A stretch of DNA of 64,000 nucleotides from Cubamyces lactineus. Lineage: Eukaryota > Basidiomycota > Agaricomycetes > Polyporales > Polyporaceae. Each line of letters begins with the position of its first letter. The stretch's first letter is position 1. Of the stretch, positions 33,867 through 45,104 are shown one piece after another. The translations under genes and the position numbers were made by a program. Below the pieces are notes generated by a model, which did not search any database, was not told where the DNA came from, and saw only the letters and a program-made list of their open reading frames with translations. The stretch spans positions 806,001 to 870,000 of the forward strand of contig JACDTU010000016.1 in NCBI GenBank assembly GCA_022376465.1, given 5' to 3'.

Positions 33867-36800
33867 TTACGCTGCCGGCGGGGAAGCCTCAGATGCGGAC
33901 GGCGCTTCGCCTTCCTGGCCCCCTTCGCCCGCGGAAGGCAACGCTGCGGGTGCTGCACCACCAGGAGACGGCAGGCCTGGGCCTGTAGGTACCGCTGGCG
34001 AGGTCAACGCCGAGGCAGGCCCCGCACCCCCGGCACCTCCACCACCGCCAGTGAACATCGCCTTGAGGGTGAGCTCGTTCCTCCGCTGGCGGACGCGCTC
34101 CACTTCCTCTGCGCCGCCCGTCATACGAAGCTTCTTCCCGGCAACAAACCCGGTGAGCTCGTTTTGGAACTCGTCTGTGCGACTGGCGAGCTCCTTTTCC
34201 CTGTTCTTCTCGTTCGCCGCGATGGCCTTTAGCCGCCGCTCCGGGTCGACCGCCGCGCTCCGGATCTCCATCAAGACGGTACTCAGCCCGCCATGGCCTT
34301 CTTCCATCGGCGGGGGCTTGAAGGCTGGTCCGCGGCGCTTCGTCGACGATGCCCCGCGCAGCGAGATGACTTTCTCGACATGGCCGAACACCTCCAGAAC
34401 TGCCTTGTGATCTTCGAAGAGATCTTCGAGGAACTCCTCCTGGTGCTGCAAGAATTGCTGCTCCTCGACGATGTTCTGCAGCTCCTCCTCCCACGTCTTC
34501 TTCCACATCGGTTTGATCGTCTGAATATGGTCCTTGAGGCTCTGCAGCTCCGTCGCGACGGTCTCGATGTCCTCCTTGACCTTCTTGAGGACAACCGACC
34601 TGGGAGACACGTTCCGCTTTAGCACGTCGTCCTTGATGCCCTCCACCGTGTCCTGCAGCTCCTCCATCTGCGTGAGCACCGTCTGCGAGCGCGAATCGAG
34701 CTTCGCCTTGCCCGTGTCGATGTACGCGCGCGCCCCGCCAACCTTCTGGCTCGCAAGCTGCTTGACCGTTTGCGTCTGCTGGCGGAGCGTGCCCAGCGAC
34801 TCCTTCGTCTGTTTCATGAACTCCGTATATAGCTGCCGCATGATGCCCAGATCCCGCCGCAGATTCTGCACCTCATCGAACTGCGTCTTCAGATCGCTCA
34901 CCACGCGCGTCGTGTACTCCGACACGACCGAGGCGCCCGTCATCTGGGGCTGTAACGTCGAGCCAGTATGTTGCATTTGCAGCATCGAGCCCGTCCACTG
35001 CGGTTCGATGGCATGGGGCCCAGGGCTAGGCGAGCGGCCAGACATGGGCGTGACGGTGTTCTCGGGGATGAGGCGCGATATCCGTCTGGCGACATCGCGG
35101 AATCGCTGCTCTGACGGACGTGGCGCGACGGGTGTACTCTCCGCGAGAGGTTGGGTGATGATAGTAGATGTTCGACGGTTGCTGACAACAGCCGTCCGCA
35201 GGTCCTTGATATCCTGCTGCAGTGAGGAAATCTGCGCGTCGATGTGCTGTTTGATCTGATCGAGGGCTAGAGGGAATTCAGCCATTGAATGTAGCCCATG
35301 ACTGGATACCAAAACTTACGTTCAATGTTCAGCGACAGCAAAACTTTCTCCTTGACCTCGTCCACATCCTCCAGCTCGTACTGCACCCCACTGGACGGGT
35401 CTCGGATATAGATCGCGGGGAAATTGTCCTGCCCAGGGCTGTACGAGAACTTGTCCACGAATAGCAGCCTCAAGTTCGCGAGTGAAATGCCCGGTTCGAT
35501 CACGACCTTCTTCACCTCTCGGCCCACCTGTAAGAAGACAGGGAACGGCTTCCCCGGCGACTCCGCACCGCTCTCGTCGGACTCTGCCGTCGAGATGCGT
35601 GTCTCTGTCGTAGGCGCGGACGGAGCTGATTCCCCGGTGCCCTCCGCGGGCTGAGGAGTCGCTCTTCCTGCAGGCTCAGGCGTCGGCGCTCCAGGTTGCG
35701 GCGACGTAGACTTCGGCGGCAGTGGCGGGACGGGTGGAGGCTCCTCACCCTCGACGATAGGCGAGGGACCCCGGGCGCGCTGACTCCGGTTGCGGTCTCG
35801 GTTCTTCCTCGGGCTCGCAGTGTCTCCTTCCTCCGCGAGAGCGGCCAAGTCTCCCGGAGTGAGCGCTCCGGGGGTAGCGATTAACGACCGTCGGTTACTT
35901 CCACCGCCTCCGCCTCCTCCCCGATCGCGCATACCGGTCATTTTCGAGATGTTATATGTCGAAAACCGTTTGCTTGCACGCCGCTCAAGAGCTTCCGCCT
36001 TCTTCAGAGCCGCAAGCGAGTTCTGGACGGCTGGGGGAGGAGGCTCGAGGGGGACGTTGTCTACAGGCGGCGTACCTGGAGCGGACGCGTCGTCGGCCGG
36101 GGGTGGAGACATGGGCGTGGCATCGTTCACGAGCACAGCAGGCGGTGGTGGGACGGGAGCATCGACGAGAGAGAACCGTTTAACATGAGACGGTACGGGT
36201 GCTTGCACTGGTTGTGCTGTTTGCGCGCTCTGGTCTGGAGAAGCAAACCCATTCGACTGTTGTCGAGGATCCCGAGGGAATGAGGGATCCGCAGAGGATG
36301 TCGAATACGCGCGAGGTGGCGGGAAGCTATTCGCCTGACCTAATGATGGACGTGGCTGCGCTGGTGTAGACGAGCGTTGTCGGATAATCTCACTTTCTGC
36401 AGCAGCAACACTTGCGACGCCGGGTGGCGCGAATCCTCCTATGAATGGCTGATCTGATGAACCGTTCAGCGAGGGAGCAGGCGGAAGTACGTTCTCCGAG
36501 CTGGAAGGTTTCCTTCTTGAACCTGACGAAGGCGTCTTGCTGCGACCAGGGACCTCACTCGGACCTCGGGAAGACGGGCGAGGCTGAGCGACATCCTCGC
36601 GCGTGCGTTCTGATCGTGAGGAGCGCGAGTCACGGTCGCTACCTTCGGGGCGCTGCCTGTGATCTTGGACGATGCGCCGGTAGACAGATTGCTTCGCGCG
36701 CAGGCCTTGCAGAAGCCGGGTGATTATGTGTCGGACCTTGGGTAGGAAGCGTTCCAGGTTTTCTGGCGTAGCATCCTCGGAAAGGCACGTCTCAAGGATC

Positions 36801-37425
36801 TCACGGAGGTCTTCCGGGACGGATGAGAGTTCGCTACAGCGACTTGAATGCGATATTGGGCGAATAAGTGATATGTGCACTCACTTCATGTCGATACCAA
36901 AGGCCCCGAATGCAGCCACCGCAGAGTTGAAGTCGTTTCCAAGCCGAACATACACATCGCTGACATAGTTCTCGTCCACAATTTGTTTGCTCCATTGCGT
37001 AAGAGATTCAAGGAGAACCTTGATGGAGACTAGCAGCCGTGTGACTGCGGATTCGACGGCTGGCTGTGAGTATTGTCAGATGAATGAATATGCCAAGGGG
37101 TGTAGATTGAATTCTGCAGCACTCGCACATAGCAGACGGCTATGATAGGTATGGACAGTGCACGACGCGTCCTCTCGCGGCGCGATCGAGACTAGGTCGC
37201 CAAAGCCCTCTGCGTCCACGATGCAGCTCCAGTGCTTCTACCCTCCAACATAGCCCAGCGGCAAAATCGTGCAAATAAGTCATAAGGTCGGCGAGTACTC
37301 ACGTTTGCGGCCGAGCGTGACCTCTCGCTGCGAGAAGAGGAAGCGGAAGCGTTGGACGAGACGGACTGATTGGTACGCCTCGAAGGATGAGAGGGCTGTC
37401 TTGATGATGATGATACAGTAGACAT
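33867..37425 (-). CDS. BUD6: Bud6/Aip3 actin-interacting polarity protein
   Basis: Homolog of Bud6/Aip3, which in yeast helps formins nucleate actin cables at growth sites; 1071 residues. The N-terminal Aip3 segment is clear (VESAVTRLLVSIKVLLESL, DVYVRLGNDFNSAVAAFGA, SSVPEDLREILETCL). After a long Ser/Pro-rich linker comes the PFPVFLQVGREVKKVVIEP domain with LRLLFVDKFSYSPGQDNFP. A C-terminal coiled-coil core follows (DLKTQFDEVQNLRRDLGIMR; TVEGIKDDVLKRNVSPR; FLQHQEEFLEDLFEDHKAVL). Exons: 37425-37303, 37063-36885, 36833-35320, 35266-33867. Introns are 239, 51 and 53 nt. The first is unusually long and could hide a small exon. It is upstream of the Axl2-like gene on the same strand and divergent from the Rad1 gene. 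Confidence 0.9.
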
Positions 37426-37836
37426 CGCGTGGAGAGCCTAAGTCCAGGAGTCCAAAAGGACGGTAGGGAATGAGAGTATGTGCACGCCGCACTCGACGTC
37501 GACTCGCCAATCGAGTTGAGAAGACGGATCCAAGCCCGCGATTGCGCGCCCTTCGTTATGCGGTAATAGGCGGGTAATCAATACTCGTAAGTAGGCTCTT
37601 TAACCATACGATTAGCTGCGCAGCTGAGTTACAAATCTCTGCTTACCAGGCTTACTAGCCGGTTCTATGCCCTGAAGTAGTGGCTACGGTCTTCCGAACT
37701 TCGAAGTCACCGTCATGCCGTTTGTTCCTCTGCCCTCATTCTAGCTTTCCAAGCTTATCCCAGCCTGGTGCTACATGTTTCCTGTATATGCACGCAAACA
37801 CACCGAGGAATATACAACCACTTGATTGCATTCATA
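37426..37836. promoter_or_regulatory. bidirectional upstream region of Bud6 and Rad1 genes
   Basis: The 411 bp between the divergent start codons must contain both promoters. No clear TATA box; some T/C-rich runs lie near the Rad1 start (37730-37790), as in many fungal promoters. Confidence 0.5.
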
Positions 37837-40800
37837 ATGTCTGCTCTCCTCCCGTTCCACAAGTCAATCCTCGAGAAGATCCATGACCCCGCAACATCCG
37901 AGCTCGTCCTCCTAGCCCGCGGTCTCGGGTTGCGGAGGATCATCTGCAAGCTTATGCAGATATACGACTCACCAAACAACCTCGTCCTCCTGGTCAATGC
38001 CACCCAAGAAGAGGAAGCTGCCATTGGCGAGGAGCTTGGTATTATGGGTTGTAGGAACCCAGGCCTCCGCATCGTTGGCTTTGAGACTGGCAGAAAGGAC
38101 AGGTGAGGCGACCTGCCATGTTCGTGTGCACTTGCATTATGCGTTGGAACCGACCGGGTCTCTCATCTGCAATGGGCAGGCAGGATTTATACAAGAAGGG
38201 CGGGCTGGTGTCCATTACCTCCCAGATATTCACGGTCGATATGCTCACGTCCGACATACCGACACATCTCATCACGGGTATCATCGTACTGCATGCTGAG
38301 AGGTAGGTGCCCTACCGTTAGCCAAGAGATATATTGCCTAACGTTCGCTCGAAGAGTAACACCAACGTCTGCAGAAGCGTTCATTGTCCGCTTGTATCGC
38401 GAGAAGAACAAGAATGGGTTCCTCAAGGCGTTTTCTGACCAGCCAGAACACATTACAAGCGGACTGTCGCCCCTTCGGACAATCATGAAGGAGCTACACC
38501 TCCGGACTGTCCATATTTATCCTCGGTAGGTCTTCGTAGGTATAGTCGTAGATCTGGCGCGAAGATCTGGTTTTCTGACCGTAACATGTACAGTTTCCAC
38601 GCGGAAATTAAGGAGTCCTTAGACCGCAAGACGCCAGACATTGTAGAGCTACATCAGGACATGACGGAGGCCATGTCCGAGATTCACCATGCCATCGTGC
38701 AGTGCATGACCACAACGCTCTCCGAGCTCAAACGCGCAAATACCATGGTAAGCTTCTGGGACTTCACAACACTGCGAGGCTCGTCTTTACCTGGTTCAGC
38801 TCGACCTAGACGACCTGACAATCGACAACGCATACTTCCGTTCATTCGACATGATCGTCCGGCGCATGCTCGACCCCGTCTGGCACAAGGTCGGCCCCCG
38901 CACCAAACAGCTCGTGAGCGACCTCGCCACGCTCCGACGTCTGCTCACGTACCTCCTCACGTACGACGCGCTCGCGTTCCACGCCTACCTCGAGACCCTC
39001 ATCGCCGCAAACACGACGACCGAGTCCGGCGCCGCGCGCCAGCACCAGTCGCCCTGGATGCTCACCGATGCCGCGCACACCATCTTCACGTACGCGAAGC
39101 GGCGCTGTTATGTGATGAACCCTGTGCCGAAGGCCGCCGCGCAGGAGAAACCGGTCGAGATCATCAACCTCGTCGATAGCGAGGAAGAGGAGGGGTGGGC
39201 TGCCCTGGATGAGTTGGAAGCCCAAGCCAGGGGCGAGCCCAGCAGCAATCTCAATAAGGGAAAAGGAAAGGCAAAAGAGACTCGCAAGAAGTGGCTGCCA
39301 GAGGGGATGGAGCCCGTCCTCGAGGAGCTTCCCAAATGGTACCTACTTGCCGACATCCTGCACGAAATTGAGGAAGAGATGATCAGACTTGATCCTTTGC
39401 TTACATCCCGTATGTTCGCGCCCTGCATCTTGTCCTGAATACGGTCTCACCGTGTGATGTAGCCTCCCCTGGGTCGAACACCGTGCTCATCATGGCGTCC
39501 TCCCTCCACACCTGCACGCTCATCAAGGACTTCCTGGCCACGATGGACGCCGACGCCCCGCGCGGCTCTCAAGGCCGGCAAATGATGGAAGACAAATTAC
39601 GACTATACCTCTGGTGGAAAGGGAAGCTATCTGAAAGGCGTGCAGATGGCAAAGGTCCTATCGCCCTCCCGACGGGCAAGAAGGACGACGCGAGCGGTGC
39701 CCAGGGTACGCGGCAGGGTGGAGGGAACGACGGGATCAGCGAGGCGCTGAAACGGAAGGACCGCGAGAGGCAGGAACGATCTATGAACCGACGGAGGGTG
39801 CGTGGGGGCGCACCTGCCGCGGCGCCTACGACGCGAGATAGTGCTTCTAGTGGTGCGTTGCCTGAGGGTGAAATCAAGAAAGAGGCGGACGAGATTGCCG
39901 AATTGTGCGTATTGTATCCCGTGGGGTCCCTCGCATTGGCCTGACGACTCGTTTTGTGTAGCCTATCCTCGCAAGGAGTCGATGTCGCCACCCAGGCACT
40001 CATGCCTGATACGCAACTCTTCACGATGGACGACGATTTCGACGCGCATTATGGCTTACTCGCCCCAGCGCAGACGGTACTCGTGCGCGCGTACTCTGAT
40101 GACTCCGACGATCAAGTCCTGCAGGAGATCAAGCCGCGCTTCATCGTCATGTACGAGCCCAACCTCGAGTTCATTCGTCGCATAGAGGTGAGTAACTGCC
40201 TCTGCATGGCCCAGAGGATGCGTTATTGACGGAAGAAATAGGTGTATAGGAACTCGAACCCTGGTTTGGGCGTGCGAGTCTACTTCATGATGTACAAGCT
40301 CAGCTGCGAGGAGGGCAAGTACCTCACCGGGCTCCGACGCGAGAAGGAATCTTTTGAACGGCTCATAAAGGAACGCGGGGTGAGCTTTAGCATTTAGTCT
40401 CCAGATCTACTTTCCACATGCTCATCGAAGCCATTTGCAGTCAATGCTCATGCCAATCCTGGAGGACCGCTCGACCCCGGCCGGCGAGGCGCTCATCAAG
40501 ACGATCAGCAGTCGGATAGCGGGCGGGAGGAAGGAAGTCAGCATGGAGCCTGCAAGAGTACGTTTATCCTAACAACATCGCACCCAGTTCCACTAACAAT
40601 CTTGGAATCCCTCGCTCTTGCTAGGTCATCGTCGACATGAGAGAGTTCCGCTCGTCTCTGCCCTCGTTACTGCATGCCTCGGGGCTGCTTGTCCTTCCAG
40701 TCACGTTGACCGTCGGCGATTACATTTTGACGCCGGATATATGCGTCGAACGCAAGAGCATTCCCGATCTTGTCTCGAGTTTCAATAGTGGGCGACTGTA

Positions 40801-41462
40801 TGCGCATTCTCTGTATGCTTCAATGGACCGCGCTGACAAAGCATCCAGATACACACAATGCGAGCTTATGTCGGCGCATTATAAGCAGCCGATCCTGTTG
40901 ATCGAGTTCGAGGAACACAAGTCCTTTTCGCTAGAGGTACATACCTGTCTTTAACTGCTCGCCTCCCTGAGCTCTCTAATACACCATGATGCAGGCCGTG
41001 GCGGATGTCAAGTCATATGCGAAATCGTCCAAATACCCACCCAAAAAGAAGGGCGACCCGCGCGCGGACAATGCGTCGTCCGCTGCGCAGTCGATCCAGT
41101 CGAAGCTCGTCTTACTCACGCTCACGTTCCCGCGCGTGCGTATCCTCTGGTCGTCCTCGCCGTACGCAACTGCAGAAATCTTCAACGACCTCAAGACGAA
41201 CGTCGCCCAACCCGATCCGGCCAAGGCGGTCCTTGTCGGCGCGGAGGAAGATCCGGACGCTGGGGCGGGCGTGAATACTGCCGCCGAGGAACTGCTGCGC
41301 TCTCTGCCAGGCATCACTGCGAAGAACGTGAAGCATGTCATGAACCGAGTCAAGAGCGTGCGTGAGTTGTGCGAGCTAACGTTGGCGGAGGTGCAAGAGA
41401 TATTGGGCGTCGAGCCTGGCAAAGCATGCTGGGACTTTATTCATCGCGGGGAGCGTAAATGA
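37837..41462 (+). CDS. RAD1: Rad1/XPF structure-specific DNA repair nuclease
   Basis: Catalytic subunit of the 5' nuclease of nucleotide excision repair (XPF/Rad1, which works with ERCC1/Rad10), 1008 residues. The N-terminal half is the inactive helicase-like region ([60 protein letters not shown]). The ERCC4 nuclease motif is intact: GD at 780-781 and ERK at 791-793 in [15 protein letters not shown]. The C-terminal helix-hairpin-helix region reads [18 protein letters not shown]. Exons: 37837-38102, 38180-38302, 38355-38525, 38594-38747, 38800-39409, 39463-39904, 39962-40187, 40242-40379, 40441-40557, 40625-40936, 40995-41462. The acceptor before 38355 is AAG rather than the usual CAG/TAG. 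Convergent with the Con-6 gene (197 bp between stop codons). No damage seen. Confidence 0.92.
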
Positions 41463-41659
41463 CTTCCCTTCCCGCTTTCTCGGCCTCGGGCTTCATCCAT
41501 CTTATGGACTTTCAAACGAATGCAAGGGCTCGCAAAGGCGCTCAGAAAGCTGCGACAAACACGATTTCATACAACACACTGCGATCAGGACTATACGACT
41601 ATGCTACAAGAACCCAGACGATATATTACACTGTTATGGAATAATATTCGAGAGCCTCC

Positions 41660-42041
41660 TCAGAATGCATCGCGCTCCTCGAGGATCTCCTTGGCATGCT
41701 CCTTTGCCTCCTGGCTAACGTTGGGGTCTGCGATCCAATTGTGTCAAGGCCCAGATGGTGAGTTAGCGGAAACGTGCGCTACTCACTTTTCAGGGTGGCC
41801 TTGTAACCTGCGTTCTGGCGGACCTCATCCTTGTCTTCCTCATACCCAGCGCGGGTCTCCTGGGTCTCGGGATCGTCTTCGAGCTCCTCAATCGCTTGGC
41901 GGGAGTGCTCCTTGGCCTCTTCGGAGACCTTGGGGTTGTTGATGGCAGCCTGGACGAATGTTGGTGAGACTGGTGCTGTTCCAGTGATGTGTCGGCGAGA
42001 CTTACCTTGTGGCCTCCGATCTGACGAGTGGGCAGAGACAT
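41660..42041 (-). CDS. Con-6 family small protein
   Basis: Small hydrophilic protein of 88 residues in the conidiation-specific protein 6 (Con-6) family, first found as a conidiation-induced gene in Neurospora and also present in non-conidiating fungi; its biochemical role is unknown. It has two family repeats: NPKVSEEAKEHSRQAIEELE and NPNVSQEAKEHAKEILEE. Three exons, 42041-42006 (12 codons), 41949-41787 and 41727-41660, with introns of 56 and 59 nt. The intron before the second repeat splits its Asn codon. The start is set by the short first exon ending QIGGHK. A TATATGA-like element lies about 90 bp upstream of the ATG. Confidence 0.85.
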
Positions 42042-42301
42042 GGGGATTGGTACTGGATGAAAAGGTGGGTGGAGAGGTGATGTTCGGGTAGGCGTAGAGA
42101 GTGTTTGTGTTCGTCTGGCACATCCGCCGTCCTCATATAGCGTTCGGTGGGGACATGTGAAGAGGAAGTGACGTCGTGGTGACGCTGTGTCAGTGTCGTC
42201 AGGGTGGCATATATCGTCGATCCACGGCGTGAATCACTTCACTTGCTTCCTCCACTGCCCCGTATCCGACGCCCGCACGTCATGCCATCGCGACATCATA
42301 C

Positions 42302-42306
42302 AAAAA
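42302..42306 (-). terminator. RNA polymerase III terminator of tRNA-Asp
   Basis: Five T residues on the minus strand, two bases after the tRNA 3' end. Confidence 0.8.
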
Positions 42307-42307
42307 G

Positions 42308-42390
42308 CTCTCTGTCGGGGAGTCGAACCCCGCTTTCGCGCGGCCATGCTGAATGACAGGCGCGTGTACTAACCGATATACTAACAGAGA
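42308..42390 (-). tRNA. tRNA-Asp (GTC) with a short intron
   Basis: The 83-nt gene folds as a full cloverleaf. The acceptor arm is TCTCTGT/ACAGAGA with G as discriminator base. The D-arm is GTAT...GTAC, the anticodon stem CGCGC/GCGCG with loop CTGTCA-C (anticodon GTC, Asp), and the T-arm CGGGG-TTCGACT-CCCCG. An 11-nt insertion (TTCAGCATGGC) lies right after anticodon-loop position 37, the usual place for tRNA introns. Removing it leaves 72 nt, the normal tRNA-Asp size. Confidence 0.92.
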
Positions 42391-42604
42391 TGTTTGATGG
42401 GTGCAAAATGAAACAATATATCACTATGTAATTGCCTTCATCCCAGAAGGAGCAAGTATACTCGCTGTTCCCGTCGGAACCCAACGTTCGGATGGGCAAT
42501 AATAATAATATCCTGCATTCGATTATAACAAACGGGGAGCATGTAGTATGTACGGATCCAAGATATAGGTATATTATAACACAAGCAAGCTGCGTGAGCG
42601 TCCA

Positions 42605-45104
42605 TCAGACCTTCTCGTCGACAGATACACTCTCTCCTACTTCTACTCCAAGGGCTGTAAGAGAATCCAGAGTTCAGCATTGTCCCAATCATGTAAACGT
42701 CCTGCTGAGGACATCAATTTCGAACCTACCTCTTTCTTGGGCAGCGATGTCTGCGATACGCTTCTCTGCCTGTACGGAGCCGAAAATGATGTCCATCTCC
42801 TCCAAACTGCGCCCCTTCGTCTCGGGGATGAGACTGTCGAGGAGCCATGTCAATACGGCGGAGAATAGACAAGGGACAGCGCACTACGTACAGAGAGAAG
42901 ACGGCCATGCCGCCAATGTTGATGGTGGCAAACATGAGGAAGAGCTTGTACCCGAGGTTGGTCTCGAGAGTAGGTGTGACCTTGGCCACGACGAAGTCTG
43001 CGGCGGTCGTCGTCAGAATGGTTTTCATGTGATCTGGGAGGGCACGCACTGAAGAGCCATTGAGAGGCGCTCGCTACCGCGAGACCGTAGTGACGCGTGC
43101 GAGTCGGGAAGATGTCAGCGACGTACACCCAACTATGCAGTTCCAAGTTAGTCTACGCTAAGCACAGGTTATAATACAAGATCACTCACGGAATCGGGCC
43201 CCATCCAAGACTGTACATCAGGACATAGATGTACAGCATCGCAGCCATGGCCTTGCTTGCGGGCGGAGGGTTGGCACCCGCGTTTTGCGGGGGCGGGAAC
43301 GACTTGAGGAGCGCACCGATGATGAAGAACAGGATGCCCATGCCCATGCCGGAGATGAAGAGTGACAGCTTACGGCCGAGCGTGTCCGCAAGGAAGAACA
43401 CAAAGAATGCGGTCGCGACGACTTTGACGATACCGTAGATGCCAGACGCGAGCAGCGACTGAGACGTCCCGGTGTATCCGATCTACAAGGAGGTGTCAGC
43501 AACTTTCGCATGCTCCTAAACGCCGAGGAGCATGGTACGCACCGACTTAAAGATCTGTGGTGCGTAGTATCCGACAGAGTTCTGGCCACTCCATTGCTGC
43601 AGGATGAAGATCACGATCGCGATGACGAATCGGATGAGGTTTCCCTTGCCAAAGAACGCCTCCTTCCAGCCCAGTCCGCGACGCGCCTCACGCTCCTCTT
43701 CGATGGCAGCCTCGATCTCTGCCATCTCTGCGCGTATAGCGGGGTCGTCGGGGCTGCGGCGGCGCAGGTACGCAAGGTTTTCTAGGGCCTCTTCGATGCG
43801 CCCCTTGGACGCGAGCCAACGCGGGGACTCTTTGACAGTGAGCAGACCCACGGTCATCACGCCCGCCAGAACGAGCTGGAAGCCGAACGGAATACGCCAG
43901 ACCTTGTACCCGGTCGGATTGTGCAGGCTGATGCCCACTGCACGATGAGACTTGTCAGTCCGACGCCTCGCGTGTTACGAGAGAGGACAACGCACAATTA
44001 ATGAAGTATGAGAGCATGACGCCAATTGCTACCATGATTTGGAATAGGCCGGTGATACGGCCACGGACTTCCTTGGGCGAGCATTCCGATACGTACGCGG
44101 GCGCGACGGCAGAAATGGCACCGATACCCAGGCCTGCAACTACGCGACCACCGTAGATGTATCCAAGTCCTCGAGACCCGCCAGACACCGTCTGCAGGAC
44201 CTGTTAGACAAATTTTCGCGTGTGAGCAATTGCCGTCCTCTACGAGTGAAGTTGCAATACGCGACTCACCGCACCGACGGCGAATATGAGAGACCAGGCG
44301 AATAGAGACCACCTCCTACCGATCGCGGCTACACACGGAGGGCGTTAGCCGACATGTTCCTGATTTTGCAGTGTGTGCGGTCACTGCAATGCTTGCTCCT
44401 GCATGCATGCCCTGCCACTGCAAGACATCCACGCTGGAATGGGACAAGCGCAGCTCGGAGGAAAGACACATGACCCCGCCGCCTGCGGCATCAAGTGATG
44501 GCGGTGGGCATGAAACGTAATCCTTGGTCTCCAACTCTCCGCGTACGGTGCCTGCTCCATCTGCTCTCCCGCACGAGAGCACTCTACGGCCGCCGAGGAG
44601 CACGTAGCCTCGATACCTCTCCCAGGCGGATCCATGCTGCCCGCCTCCGAGTCCGACGCTCCTGGAGAACGAGTGCCTACCTGATAGTGGCGCGCTACCA
44701 ATTGCACCGAAGAATGCGCCCGCTTGGAGGACAGAGACAATGTTGGACGTGAGGTCGTCAGCCTTTTGCTTGCTCTGATGGCCGTTAGCATCGACTAGGC
44801 CGAAGTGCAGTTGGAAGTAGTCCTGGGCGACTACACTCCCGCCGACACCACTACGCGCTGTCAGATTGGCGCGAACGGTAGGTTACAGAAGAACTCACGT
44901 ATCATATCCGAACAGGATGATGCCCCAATAGACGATGAACGCGAGCCCTAGGATGGTGGCATGAGCATAGGTGACAGTATGAGAGGCAAAGAAGATGTAC
45001 AATAGACCCTGATGTTCTGGAACAGGCTGTCCTTGCTCATGACGGGCGACTAGGGTGGACAGCAGCGAAGCGAAGAGACTGAGAGGACTCAGGGCGGCCG
45101 CCAC
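42605..45104 (-). CDS. MFS sugar transporter (hexose transporter type)
   Basis: Twelve-helix major facilitator of the sugar-porter family, 557 residues, importing monosaccharides across the plasma membrane. Diagnostic motifs: GYIYGGRVVAGLGIGAISAV; PAYVSECSPKEVRGR; KESPRWLASKGR; the QQWSGQNSVGYYAP sugar-binding helix; VYVADIFPTRTRHYG; PETKGRSLEEMD. Ten exons: 45104-44899, 44850-44681, 44328-44270, 44201-43996, 43938-43543, 43482-43190, 43132-43050, 42997-42891, 42833-42730, 42654-42605. Most introns are 48-75 nt, but the second is 352 nt. An alternative splice giving a 16-nt intron near 43040 was rejected because using the acceptor at 42998 restores W-L-F-N-F-V-V-A-K-V. The exact sugar cannot be told from sequence. 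Confidence 0.92.

Noticed and set aside
43034..43049. A 16-nt intron in the sugar transporter
   Set aside because: The acceptor at 42998 gives a 52-nt intron and the expected F-N-F-V-V-A-K sequence.
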